Virus record (IMG/VR): IMGVR_UViG_3300027782_000302
Span: 1 to 27,204 of that record
DNA from: a virus
Length of the DNA: 27,204 nucleotides
Reading direction: 5' to 3' (one strand)
Shown here: piece by piece, positions 1-8,150 of the stretch
Position numbering within the stretch: the first letter of the stretch is position 1
How the letters are laid out: each line of letters opens with the position of its first letter
Position numbers and translations under genes: made by a program
Notes under the pieces: model-generated
What the model was told of the DNA's origin: nothing
Seen by the model: only the letters and a program-made list of their open reading frames with translations
The model's database searches: none

Positions 1-1684
1 TTGAAAATGTAACAGCGCCAGTTGCTGAAAGCGTATTTGAAAATGTTACGGCACCAGTTGCTGAAAGCGTATTTGAAAGAGTAGTAGCACCAGTTACTGC
101 TAGTGTATTAGCAAGAGTAGTAGCACCAGTTACTGCTAGTGTATTAGCAAGAGTAGTTGTATCTAATACCCTAAGTTTATCGCTAATATAAGTGTATGCA
201 TTAATGTTTGTATTTGTACCAGTAATATTTGTATTTGATTTGATATAAATGTCAGTAGAATTTATATTTGCTGAAGTGCTTTGAGTATAGATGTTAGAAT
301 TTATAGTCGTATTGGTTGTCGAAACAACAAGATTGGTGCTGTTGATATATGTGTTTGTTGAACCGATATTTGAAGTGGCTCCAGTAATAGTAACATTACT
401 GGCGATAGTAGTATTGGACCCAGTAATATTAACGTTCGATATAATATTAGTATTTGAAGTTGTTACTACAAGATTACCGCCAGTGATATATGTGTTTGCA
501 TTTATATTCGCAAATCCGCCAGTAGTTTGGATAGTTACATTAGAAAGAATAACAGTATTTGTGCCAACGAATTTAGTATTCGAGGCAACGTTTACAGAAG
601 CTGCATTAACCTGTACTGTATTAGTAGATGCGTCAATATTTAAAACTGTGTAAGGACCGCTTTCTGGTCCATCTGTCGCAGAAGAATTTACATACAGATT
701 GCCAGTTATAACGTTATTATTTGAAGTAACGTATAAATTTTTACCTGTTGTTATGAAAGTATTTACTGTTGTACTTACTACTAAATTATTTGAATTGATT
801 GTAGTATTAGAAATAGAATTTATAATTAAGAAATTACCATTAACCAAAGCGTTAGCTGACTGTACAGTAAGCGTGTTAGAAACGATACCAGCATTCGAAG
901 TAGTTGTAATTAATAAATTACCAGATATAATTGAAGTGTTTGTTGTTGTAGTTGTTGTAAGATAATTAGTGGTTAAAATCGTATTAGCTGTTGTGGTAAT
1001 TGTTAAATTACCAGAATTTATAGCAGCGTTTACTGATTGAACAGTTAATGTATTAGAAACAACACTAGCATTAGAAATCGTAGAAACGTTTAAGTTATTA
1101 GAATTTATAGCTGTATTTGATATGGTGTTAACCCATAAGAAATTCGAATTAACCAATGCATTAGCTGATTGGACTGTGAGCGTATTAGAAACGATTCCGG
1201 CATTTGAGGTTGTAGTAATTAACAGATTGTTTGAAGTACAATATGTGTTCTTAACTGTGTTAATAATTAAATTACCAGAGTTAATATAAGCATTCGAAGT
1301 TGAATTTACAATCGTAGTATTAACATAAATGTGAACATTTGTTCTATCGCCGAGAACTGGATCCGAGTTAGCAAAAATCATAACTAGATTAGCAGGACCA
1401 GTTACCAAAGAACCTGATGAATTTGTATAATTAAATGTAGTGTTCGTTGTTACAGTAAGCGTGTTAGAAGCCGTTACGTTACCGCCACGAAGGTTGTTAA
1501 TTGCAAATAATGTATTGGCTCCAAAATATCCATTTACAGTACCGTTTCCATTCGTAAATCCACCTATAACTGTATTATCAGTAGTTACGGCATTTGTTGA
1601 TAAAACAGCAATAGTGTGGTTCGTTCTTGATAACCAAGTACCGAACGTTTGAGAATTAGCTACCTGTGAAATGTAAACTGACAT
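1..1684 (-). CDS. Repetitive tail-fibre-like protein (C-terminus outside window)
   Basis: An open frame starts at ATG 1684 directly after the TAA of the upstream gene and stays open for 561 codons to the left edge, so the C-terminus is missing. I checked every in-frame triplet by eye and found no stop. The N-terminus (MSVYISQVANSQTFGTWLSR) looks like a compact anchor of about 100 residues. The rest is almost entirely Asn, Thr, Ser, Ile, Val and Leu, in short alternating beta-type repeats such as SNTLTVQSANA, INSNNL and SGNLTITTT. It ends in a 12-residue tandem repeat (TLANTLAVTGAT and variants). This composition is typical of trimeric phage fibre shafts. A GGAAAAG sequence about 9 bases upstream can serve as ribosome binding site. 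The position after the baseplate genes suggests a baseplate-attached receptor-binding or structural fibre. The tip and receptor specificity cannot be judged. Apparent plus-strand frames across it are artefacts of the repeats. Confidence 0.85.
   Translation of the reverse strand, partial: MSVYISQVANSQTFGTWLSRTNHTIAVLSTNAVTTDNTVIGGFTNGNGTVNGYFGANTLFAINNLRGGNVTASNTLTVTTNTTFNYTNSSGSLVTGPANLVMIFANSDPVLGDRTNVHIYVNTTIVNSTSNAYINSGNLIINTVKNTYCTSNNLLITTTSNAGIVSNTLTVQSANALVNSNFLWVNTISNTAINSNNLNVSTISNASVVSNTLTVQSVNAAINSGNLTITTTANTILTTNYLTTTTTTNTSIISGNLLITTTSNAGIVSNTLTVQSANALVNGNFLIINSISNTTINSNNLVVSTTVNTFITTGKNLYVTSNNNVITGNLYVNSSATDGPESGPYTVLNIDASTNTVQVNAASVNVASNTKFVGTNTVILSNVTIQTTGGFANINANTYITGGNLVVTTSNTNIISNVNITGSNTTIASNVTITGATSNIGSTNTYINSTNLVVSTTNTTINSNIYTQSTSANINSTDIYIKSNTNITGTNTNINAYTYISDKLRVLDTTTLANTLAVTGATTLANTLAVTGATTLSNTLSATGAVTFSNTLSATGAVTFS
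2..163 (-). repeat. 36-base in-frame tandem repeats in the fibre gene
   Basis: Four consecutive 36-base units (2-37, 38-73, 74-109, 110-145) and a half unit (146-163) encode 12-residue fibre repeats of the form T-x-NTL-x-x-TGA. The neighbouring units at about 79-114 and 115-150 are identical over 36 bases, and the two leftmost units differ from each other at only a few positions. The array may continue beyond the window. Confidence 0.9.
771..919 (-). repeat. Fibre-internal long repeat, copy 2
   Basis: This segment encodes NLLITTTSNAGIVSNTLTVQ and following residues. The protein is nearly identical to the copy at 1079-1228, offset by 309 bases (103 codons). The DNA differs at many third codon positions, so the repeat is conserved at protein level. 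Confidence 0.8.
1079..1228 (-). repeat. Fibre-internal long repeat, copy 1
   Basis: This is the partner of the copy at 771-919. Both encode the same run of about 30 residues around SNAGIVSNTLTVQSANALVN, then diverge slightly (SNFLWVNTISN here, GNFLIINSISN in the other). A related, more diverged unit (SNASVVSNTLTVQSVNAAIN) lies between them. Confidence 0.8.
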
Positions 1685-1915
1685 TTATTTCTTTTCCATT
1701 AATTGCATTAACATTTGTTTGATTTCACTTAAATCATTTTTAGTTGATTGTAATTCCTCTTTAAGGATCTCATAGCCATCAATAGCTTTTTTGATCTTTA
1801 ATTTTTCTTCTTTTTCTCTTTTGTATTTATTTAATGCTTCTGTGTTCACATTTAATATAGCTTTAGAATTCGAATCACGAACCAAATTTGGCTCATCTGT
1901 AACTTTATAATACAT
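1685..1915 (-). CDS. Small predicted coiled-coil protein
   Basis: This is a 76-residue protein. Residues 1-25 (MYYKVTDEPNLVRDSNSKAI) form a distinct N-terminal segment. From about residue 26 to the end it is rich in Lys, Glu, Leu and Ile with heptad-like spacing (EILKEELQSTKNDLSEIKQM), consistent with one long coiled coil. Its ATG overlaps the TAA of the 2075-residue upstream gene by one base (TAATG), and its own TAA is directly followed by the ATG of the fibre gene, so it is probably translationally coupled to both. I have the impression that short proteins with a similar N-terminus occur in T4-like cyanophage structural regions, but I cannot confirm this. A role in fibre assembly, bridging or trimerisation is possible from its location. 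No function can be assigned from the sequence. Confidence 0.75.
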   Translation of the reverse strand: MYYKVTDEPNLVRDSNSKAILNVNTEALNKYKREKEEKLKIKKAIDGYEILKEELQSTKNDLSEIKQMLMQLMEKK

Positions 1916-4900
1916 TATACATTTCCGTCACTTAATGCAATTGCTCTATAATCTTGGATTCTAGGTACAATACTAGAATCAGAAGAAAGAAGAACAATTT
2001 TTATTGAAAATGATTTATATTCAGTAAACAAACTTCCATCACGATTTTTATAAGTTAATATTCCACTATCAAGATATGCTGTATAATCATAAGGATCCGT
2101 GGTTTGAGTTAATCTGTATTCGTATTCAATAAAATCATTAATATTGGCTTTACTGCTTACAAGAGCATTATCTGTTTGAAGCTGCGTCCAATGTTTACTG
2201 TCGAATAATTCTGGATCAGCCCCATTCCAAAATTTTGCGAATACAAACATATCGGTTCCTGCGGGCTTATATGCAGCAACATATACTTTAATATCCTGCG
2301 CCTCGTTACCATCAGCCAATACTACTTTCTTTGAAGTATATCGAGCCTTTGCGGTTCCTTGACCTGGAGTTTTTTCAGTTGCAAGAATAGTCAATGAAGT
2401 ATTAACATACTGTATATTTGCTTCAGAACCACTAGAAACACTAACATTTGCACCAGCAATAAAGACCGAAGGATCAACAGAAGTCTCGCCTCCGAGATAA
2501 TTGATTATTATGGTACCATGTGTAGTATTAGATGCATATGAATAAACAACATTACCTGTTTGCGATTCGCTTGGAGTTCCAGTTGTCTTTAATCTTACAG
2601 TTTGCCCAACATTAAATGTACCTGTTGAGCCATCATACTGTATTATTACTGCTTTATTTTTATCGGTGTTATAATCATAATTTACAATATTATGAGTTGT
2701 AATAATACCGCATTTAATTAAGTCGATTATTGGGCTTAATTTCCTTTCTGTTGTGCTAAATGTAGCGTTAATTGTTAAAGATTTGGCACCAGTGTTATAA
2801 CGATATTCATCGCTTTTACTTAGAACAACACGTTCTTTATCATAAAATGGAGCTTCTTGTGCATAAACTAAATTATAAAATTTATTATCTGCTCCGTAAG
2901 TATTAGAAAGACCCTTCAATGAGAAAGTCAAATCCGTAAGAGGAGCTGAAGAAATTGCAAATTTAGGCATTACTACATTATATTTTACAGTATTAATCGT
3001 TGAGATAGTAGCAGAAGCTTGCGATGTAGCAGCTAGTATTTTATGCGATTCAGTCAAATGAACACCAGAATTGGCTGTTGAATTGCCAATCATTATATAA
3101 CCATTTGAGTAATTTATGTTTTTAACATACCCATAAAAATCACCATTGCCACTTAACTTACCAATAGTAGAAACAGAATCGCTAAATGTTGGTAATCCTT
3201 CAACAGTAATTGTTTTGGCTACAGTATCCCTTCCGGATACTTTTCTTATTATGGTATTTGACCCAGTGCTGTTTCTTATATAGATCATATCATTAACTAA
3301 AATAGACGATGCGCTTGCAACATTTGTCATAGTTGTTGAAGTGCTAACAACTACTACTTGCGTATCAATAGTATTATTTGAAAAATAAACTTTTTCATTT
3401 GTTTCAAAAGTACCAATTAAATCATTAGCCGAAAGATATTCAGTATCGTCGTTTTCCAAATTTACATTTACTGGATTATTAAGTCTAGGACTGAAGTCAC
3501 AAATATTTAATCCAAATTTAATATCTTCTTTTTGATAAGGCGTCCAAGTTTTATTATCAGAAGATGTAAACATGACACCGACATCACTATTATTGAAAAT
3601 AGGAGTGTTACTGAAAATATCTACACCACCCTGTTCGGCAACCCAAATAGCATAATCTGGGCTTGCGCCATCGGGTAAAACACAAATCGCATAATCTTTT
3701 TTATTCTCAACGAAAACAGGAGCATCGAATACGAAAGTTGTTCTTTTATCAGGCGATGCATTTGAAGAAATATTAACCGAAGAAGGTTTAAGGTAAGAAG
3801 AAGAAAAAGGTAAAACTTTAAATCCTGGGAACCCGTTAAACATTTCTCTTATTTCTACACGAATACCACGCACTGCATCTTTTTTGAAGAACCAAAGATC
3901 AAGAGATTTTAAAAATATTCCTGCAATATTGTCAGGCTCGTTTACTTTAAAAGACTGAATAATAGGATCAGGGTTTGGGTTATCAGTTGTTATTGTAAAA
4001 TTTCTAGTTACTTCATTTGTCATTATAACTGATTTTTTAGCAATACCTCTAGTAACAGATAACTGTCCAGAGGTTGTATTTAAAGTTACATTTTCTTTAG
4101 TGTAAGATAAATTGGTACCAAAGAATGTAGAAGAAGCTTCAGATTGTATAAAATCTGTTCCTTGATCTAAATTAATAACATCCACAAGCCTGAATAATCT
4201 CTCACCTGCATAAAAAGTTTTTGCAGGAAGATCAAAATATCCATAAATTTCACCAGTCGCGTCGGCTTGTAAAACTGAAGTTGTTTCAAGAGTTTGGCCA
4301 AAATTTACAAACTTCTTACAGTACTGTGTTATATCTGTTTCGTCAAAGAATGCATATAAAATAGAATTAGGTTTCATACCTGTTGCGTGAAACTGGATTT
4401 TTTGATCGTTAATAAATGGCTGAAGGGCAACAGACTGTACAATATCGCCAAAATCATACTTAGTGTTTTTTGACTCTGATAGAGATAGTTTTTTTGTTCC
4501 TGCTTCTTGTTTAGATTCTGACGTTACTGTCTGTTTAGTAGTGTAATCTGTATCTGTTGTACCCCAACCTGCTCCAACTCCTTCTCCGGCTCTTTGACCA
4601 GTTACTGTAGTAATAGGATTGGTGGTATTGAGAATTACCTTGTCTACTTCTACATATGTACCGATAACTGTACCTAATGCATCAGCAATAGCAGCAAAAT
4701 TAGAATAAAGGTCAAGATTAATATTTAAACCTGGATTATCTTTAAAGGTTGGAGTCCAATCACCTTCTGGGAATAATTTAATATGTCCATTATAAACATA
4801 TGTAACGTCTTGCGAACAGTTTCTATACTTACTTGCAAAAGGTTGTGAAATATAATTAATAGTAGATAAGTCAGGGTAATCTAGGGAAATTAAACGACCG

Positions 4901-7900
4901 TTAGTTGATAATCTTGTACCAGTTGTTGTTTTATAATTTAAATCTACTCTAATTTCTTGAACCATAGGTCTTGCTTCAGTAGCACTATAATCTATAGCAA
5001 TTCTATATTGAGGATCTGTAACGTTACCGATATCATGACCTCTCATAGGATCTACTAGAAGACCATACTGAAATCTATTCCCGCCAGTTCCGTTATCAAT
5101 TAATAGAGTTTTTGTTGATAGTTCTAGAGTATTTAATGTTGTATAATACTCAAGATTTTCAATTCTCTTATCAAGAGCTGAAATATCTCTCATAGTATAT
5201 CTTCTGTTCTTATAGTAAGTTATATCTGAAGATAAATCGGCTCTTCCGCTTGATAGAGCTTCAGAAGGAGGTAGAGATGGGTAAGGCGGAACTTTAATCA
5301 TAGCTAAAGTCATCATCGTTGCGATATCGCCAGGCGGTATTGGGTTTTCGTCAGGTGAACCCTCAACAACTTTTACGTTACCAAATGAATCTAAACCAAC
5401 TTTATCATATCTACCAACATAATATTCTAAATCTGCTTCGAAAGAAGAATCAGGAACCGGAACATATTTAAGAAGAGGTCCATCAAATACTAAAGCAGTA
5501 TTGGTTGCTGGATTTGTTGTTGCGAATGAAATACTAGTATTATAGACGGCTGTATTAGCCATTTGTACTCTAAAATCGATTGTATTTCTTAAGTCATATT
5601 GACCAGATGTAGACGAATTATATAATGGTATATCTTGAGTAAGAATTGTATTTGCAGTTATCCCTGTATCGTCGATAGGATATGAGTCTACAGAAAAATA
5701 CCCAGCGCCTGTTGTAAAATCAGCCAAAAATGCATCAAATTGTACTACTATTTTTCTACTAGCAGGAATAGTAACTCCTGTTTTTTTACTAATATAAGAT
5801 AGACCATAAAATGCATCATTTTGACCATTATCTAAAATAAATGAAGAAGTTTGGTCTGTCATGTTTGCAACATCATAACCAGAGTCTGTACCTACGTATA
5901 CTTTTTTAACTCTATATACATCAGGAATACCAAGGCACCATGGGCCAATATTCTTTTTTGTTGCGGTTGATGTATCAATTTTAACTAATAAATCTTTAAA
6001 TAACTTTTTCTTTAAAGGAACTGCTTTTGATCTTCTAACATTATAAATCGCTTCTGCAGTAAAACTATCACTAAAGCTTCTATTTAAAGTTAAATTTGCT
6101 GACTTTTGATTTTCAGAAATAGTAATAGTCGCATTAGGTAGAACAGAAGAACCAATTTGCTCACCAGCAACAATATATAATGCTAAAAAAGTCCCAGTTC
6201 CGGTTTGGGTGCTACCAAGAGTTGTAGTTAAGGTTATTTGTGTATCTGAATTTACCTCTAAAATTCTTTTATATATAGGGGTATTAGAAACATTAGCAAT
6301 TCTTATCAAATTACCATTTGCAAATTCAGTTGTAAAAAATGTACCTGTTCCGGTTATAACTGCTGATCCTGAACTACCAGTTATATAACCAGCTACATTA
6401 GCAGCACTTACTCCTGCAGAATCATTAGTACAAGTGATTATAAAATCTCTTTCTTGTATATTATTGAGATCTCTATTTGCGGTATACGGTAAAAAATTAT
6501 TACCGCCCGTAGTATCCTGAACAGGGATAGAAGCTTTGCCAATATTTGATATTTCAATTGCAGTTTTAGCTTTAAAATCAAATTGATTTTTATTTAAATT
6601 TGTAAAACTGAATAGAGTTTTAATAGCTTTTTGAGCATATGGGAAAGTTAATGTTTGTAAAGTTGTATCCTTAAGAACACATTTACCAAATTCAAGAGCA
6701 GGATCCGCATAACCTTCTTTAGTCGAACCATTTGTTGCATAAATGCTTTTTACTGATGAAAAATTAGAACAAATAATATTTGTGAGATACATTCTATAAA
6801 TGCAACTTGCAGTTCCTGGAACTCCAGAATCGTATTCTATACCAATAATATTGGCAGTACCAATTTCCGAACCTCCTGGGCTTAAATCTCTTGTTCTATC
6901 CCCTGGTGTTCTACCGCTTATTGAAGTCGTTACTGCGCTTCTTAATGAAACTTTTTGAAAAGAAGTTGGGTCGAAAATACCAGAAAATTCATTAACAAAA
7001 ATATAACTACCCATCGAAGCAGTAGTAGTTTGTGTATCGATAGTTTTAGTATCTGTACCACGGCGAATAGAACTGATTAATTTACCAATAGTTTCAACTC
7101 TATAACCATTTACATAGGCTAATCCTTTTTCTATTTCTAGTTTTAATTCATCAGCAACAATATCACCGTTTGTATCATATTTTGTCGCCAAACGAACAAA
7201 AAATGGATCAATTATATAATTGCCACTTTCGTCGAATGTACGTTTTGCTAATTGTTTTCCTAAATTAGAATAAGAAGGGTCTGTTCTAACAATAGAAGGC
7301 TGACCTTCTGCAAAGTCGGCGATTGCAAAAAAGCTTGTACTTGTAGTGGTGTCAAATGTTTCTCTTGAAGTAAGAACTGGAGTAAGTTTTAATCTATGTG
7401 CACCTGGAGCTGAGTAATTCGGAGCTCCAGAAGCATTATCAAGAAGTGCTGTGTTTGATTCTGGGGTATCTATAGTTTCGATAGTCGTATAACCGATAGA
7501 AACTTTATCTGGGAAAGAATCGTATTTAGAAAGAATATAACTCTGCGGTTCCGCTCTAGTGAAGAACCCCTTTTGGAAAATTACACCCTCTTGAGCATGA
7601 ACAATATATCCGACCCCAGTTGGCGCAGAAACGCCACTTATAGTTGTATTCGCAATAACAACGTTACCAACTGGGTTACCAGAAACAGTATAAAGAGTTA
7701 GTTGCTCTCCTGCAACAAAGAATTTTTCACCATTATCGCCAGCCTGGGTATATCTAATGTATAACGTGTTTAGGTCAGGGGCTTTAGCATTACTACCTGG
7801 ATACGTATTAAGAATAATTGCTGAAATATTAGCAGAGTTAATTACTGTTAATCCAAGAAACTCATTGACATTTCCGAAAACTGAACCATTAGCATATTCG

Positions 7901-8142
7901 TCAATAATTTTTACATATGGAATATTACTTTCGAAAGAAAGCTGACACCCCTCTACAACAGAACCTTCAGTAAATATTTGACGACCAAATTTCGCAATCT
8001 GATCCTGCTGAATAGATTGTAACTCATTAAGTTCTCTTGTTTGAACAGCTACGGCTGGTCTAAAGAGAATTTGATGATACCCACTATCTGTGTTAAAAGT
8101 ATCAAAGTACGGACTACGAGATAGGTTGGTATCTAAAGCCAT
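1915..8142 (-). CDS. Giant DUF4815-type baseplate/tail structural protein
   Basis: This is a 2075-residue protein. Residues about 5-65 carry the N-terminal signature of the DUF4815 phage tail family: RSPYFDTFN, then ILFRPAVAVQTRELNELQSI and FGRQIF. Further typical segments lie near residue 1255 (KPNSILYAFFDETDITQYC) and near 1395-1530 (QSFKVNEPDNIAGIFLKSLD, then WFFKKD, VLPFSSSYL and AIWVAEQGG), a beta-rich stretch seen in large marine phage tail proteins. Residues about 1560-1728 hold a module also present in the gp7-like protein. A strong ribosome binding site (AGAGGAAATAATG) lies in the 8-base gap after the gp8-like gene. DUF4815 proteins occur in virion structural clusters. A peripheral baseplate or fibre-network role is inferred from the neighbours. 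There is no clear T4 counterpart, and no transmembrane segment or catalytic motif was seen. Confidence 0.85.
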   Translation of the reverse strand: MALDTNLSRSPYFDTFNTDSGYHQILFRPAVAVQTRELNELQSIQQDQIAKFGRQIFTEGSVVEGCQLSFESNIPYVKIIDEYANGSVFGNVNEFLGLTVINSANISAIILNTYPGSNAKAPDLNTLYIRYTQAGDNGEKFFVAGEQLTLYTVSGNPVGNVVIANTTISGVSAPTGVGYIVHAQEGVIFQKGFFTRAEPQSYILSKYDSFPDKVSIGYTTIETIDTPESNTALLDNASGAPNYSAPGAHRLKLTPVLTSRETFDTTTSTSFFAIADFAEGQPSIVRTDPSYSNLGKQLAKRTFDESGNYIIDPFFVRLATKYDTNGDIVADELKLEIEKGLAYVNGYRVETIGKLISSIRRGTDTKTIDTQTTTASMGSYIFVNEFSGIFDPTSFQKVSLRSAVTTSISGRTPGDRTRDLSPGGSEIGTANIIGIEYDSGVPGTASCIYRMYLTNIICSNFSSVKSIYATNGSTKEGYADPALEFGKCVLKDTTLQTLTFPYAQKAIKTLFSFTNLNKNQFDFKAKTAIEISNIGKASIPVQDTTGGNNFLPYTANRDLNNIQERDFIITCTNDSAGVSAANVAGYITGSSGSAVITGTGTFFTTEFANGNLIRIANVSNTPIYKRILEVNSDTQITLTTTLGSTQTGTGTFLALYIVAGEQIGSSVLPNATITISENQKSANLTLNRSFSDSFTAEAIYNVRRSKAVPLKKKLFKDLLVKIDTSTATKKNIGPWCLGIPDVYRVKKVYVGTDSGYDVANMTDQTSSFILDNGQNDAFYGLSYISKKTGVTIPASRKIVVQFDAFLADFTTGAGYFSVDSYPIDDTGITANTILTQDIPLYNSSTSGQYDLRNTIDFRVQMANTAVYNTSISFATTNPATNTALVFDGPLLKYVPVPDSSFEADLEYYVGRYDKVGLDSFGNVKVVEGSPDENPIPPGDIATMMTLAMIKVPPYPSLPPSEALSSGRADLSSDITYYKNRRYTMRDISALDKRIENLEYYTTLNTLELSTKTLLIDNGTGGNRFQYGLLVDPMRGHDIGNVTDPQYRIAIDYSATEARPMVQEIRVDLNYKTTTGTRLSTNGRLISLDYPDLSTINYISQPFASKYRNCSQDVTYVYNGHIKLFPEGDWTPTFKDNPGLNINLDLYSNFAAIADALGTVIGTYVEVDKVILNTTNPITTVTGQRAGEGVGAGWGTTDTDYTTKQTVTSESKQEAGTKKLSLSESKNTKYDFGDIVQSVALQPFINDQKIQFHATGMKPNSILYAFFDETDITQYCKKFVNFGQTLETTSVLQADATGEIYGYFDLPAKTFYAGERLFRLVDVINLDQGTDFIQSEASSTFFGTNLSYTKENVTLNTTSGQLSVTRGIAKKSVIMTNEVTRNFTITTDNPNPDPIIQSFKVNEPDNIAGIFLKSLDLWFFKKDAVRGIRVEIREMFNGFPGFKVLPFSSSYLKPSSVNISSNASPDKRTTFVFDAPVFVENKKDYAICVLPDGASPDYAIWVAEQGGVDIFSNTPIFNNSDVGVMFTSSDNKTWTPYQKEDIKFGLNICDFSPRLNNPVNVNLENDDTEYLSANDLIGTFETNEKVYFSNNTIDTQVVVVSTSTTMTNVASASSILVNDMIYIRNSTGSNTIIRKVSGRDTVAKTITVEGLPTFSDSVSTIGKLSGNGDFYGYVKNINYSNGYIMIGNSTANSGVHLTESHKILAATSQASATISTINTVKYNVVMPKFAISSAPLTDLTFSLKGLSNTYGADNKFYNLVYAQEAPFYDKERVVLSKSDEYRYNTGAKSLTINATFSTTERKLSPIIDLIKCGIITTHNIVNYDYNTDKNKAVIIQYDGSTGTFNVGQTVRLKTTGTPSESQTGNVVYSYASNTTHGTIIINYLGGETSVDPSVFIAGANVSVSSGSEANIQYVNTSLTILATEKTPGQGTAKARYTSKKVVLADGNEAQDIKVYVAAYKPAGTDMFVFAKFWNGADPELFDSKHWTQLQTDNALVSSKANINDFIEYEYRLTQTTDPYDYTAYLDSGILTYKNRDGSLFTEYKSFSIKIVLLSSDSSIVPRIQDYRAIALSDGNV
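2959..3468 (-). repeat. Shared module, copy in DUF4815 protein
   Basis: This stretch, about 170 residues, starts near VNLENDDTEYLSANDLIGTF and ends near VKYNVVMPKF. It aligns by eye with a segment of the gp7-like protein (17325-18158). Matching landmarks are EKVYFSNN, IYIRN, GNSTANSGVH, SHKILAATSQASATIS and VKYNVVMPKF. Confidence 0.7.
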
Positions 8143-8150
8143 TATTTCCT

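Noticed and set aside
291-965. Plus-strand open frames of 120 and 88 codons with Val/Phe/Ile-rich, membrane-like translations.
   Set aside because: They mirror the Asn/Thr/Ser-rich fibre repeats on the minus strand and have no ribosome binding sites or recognisable domains.
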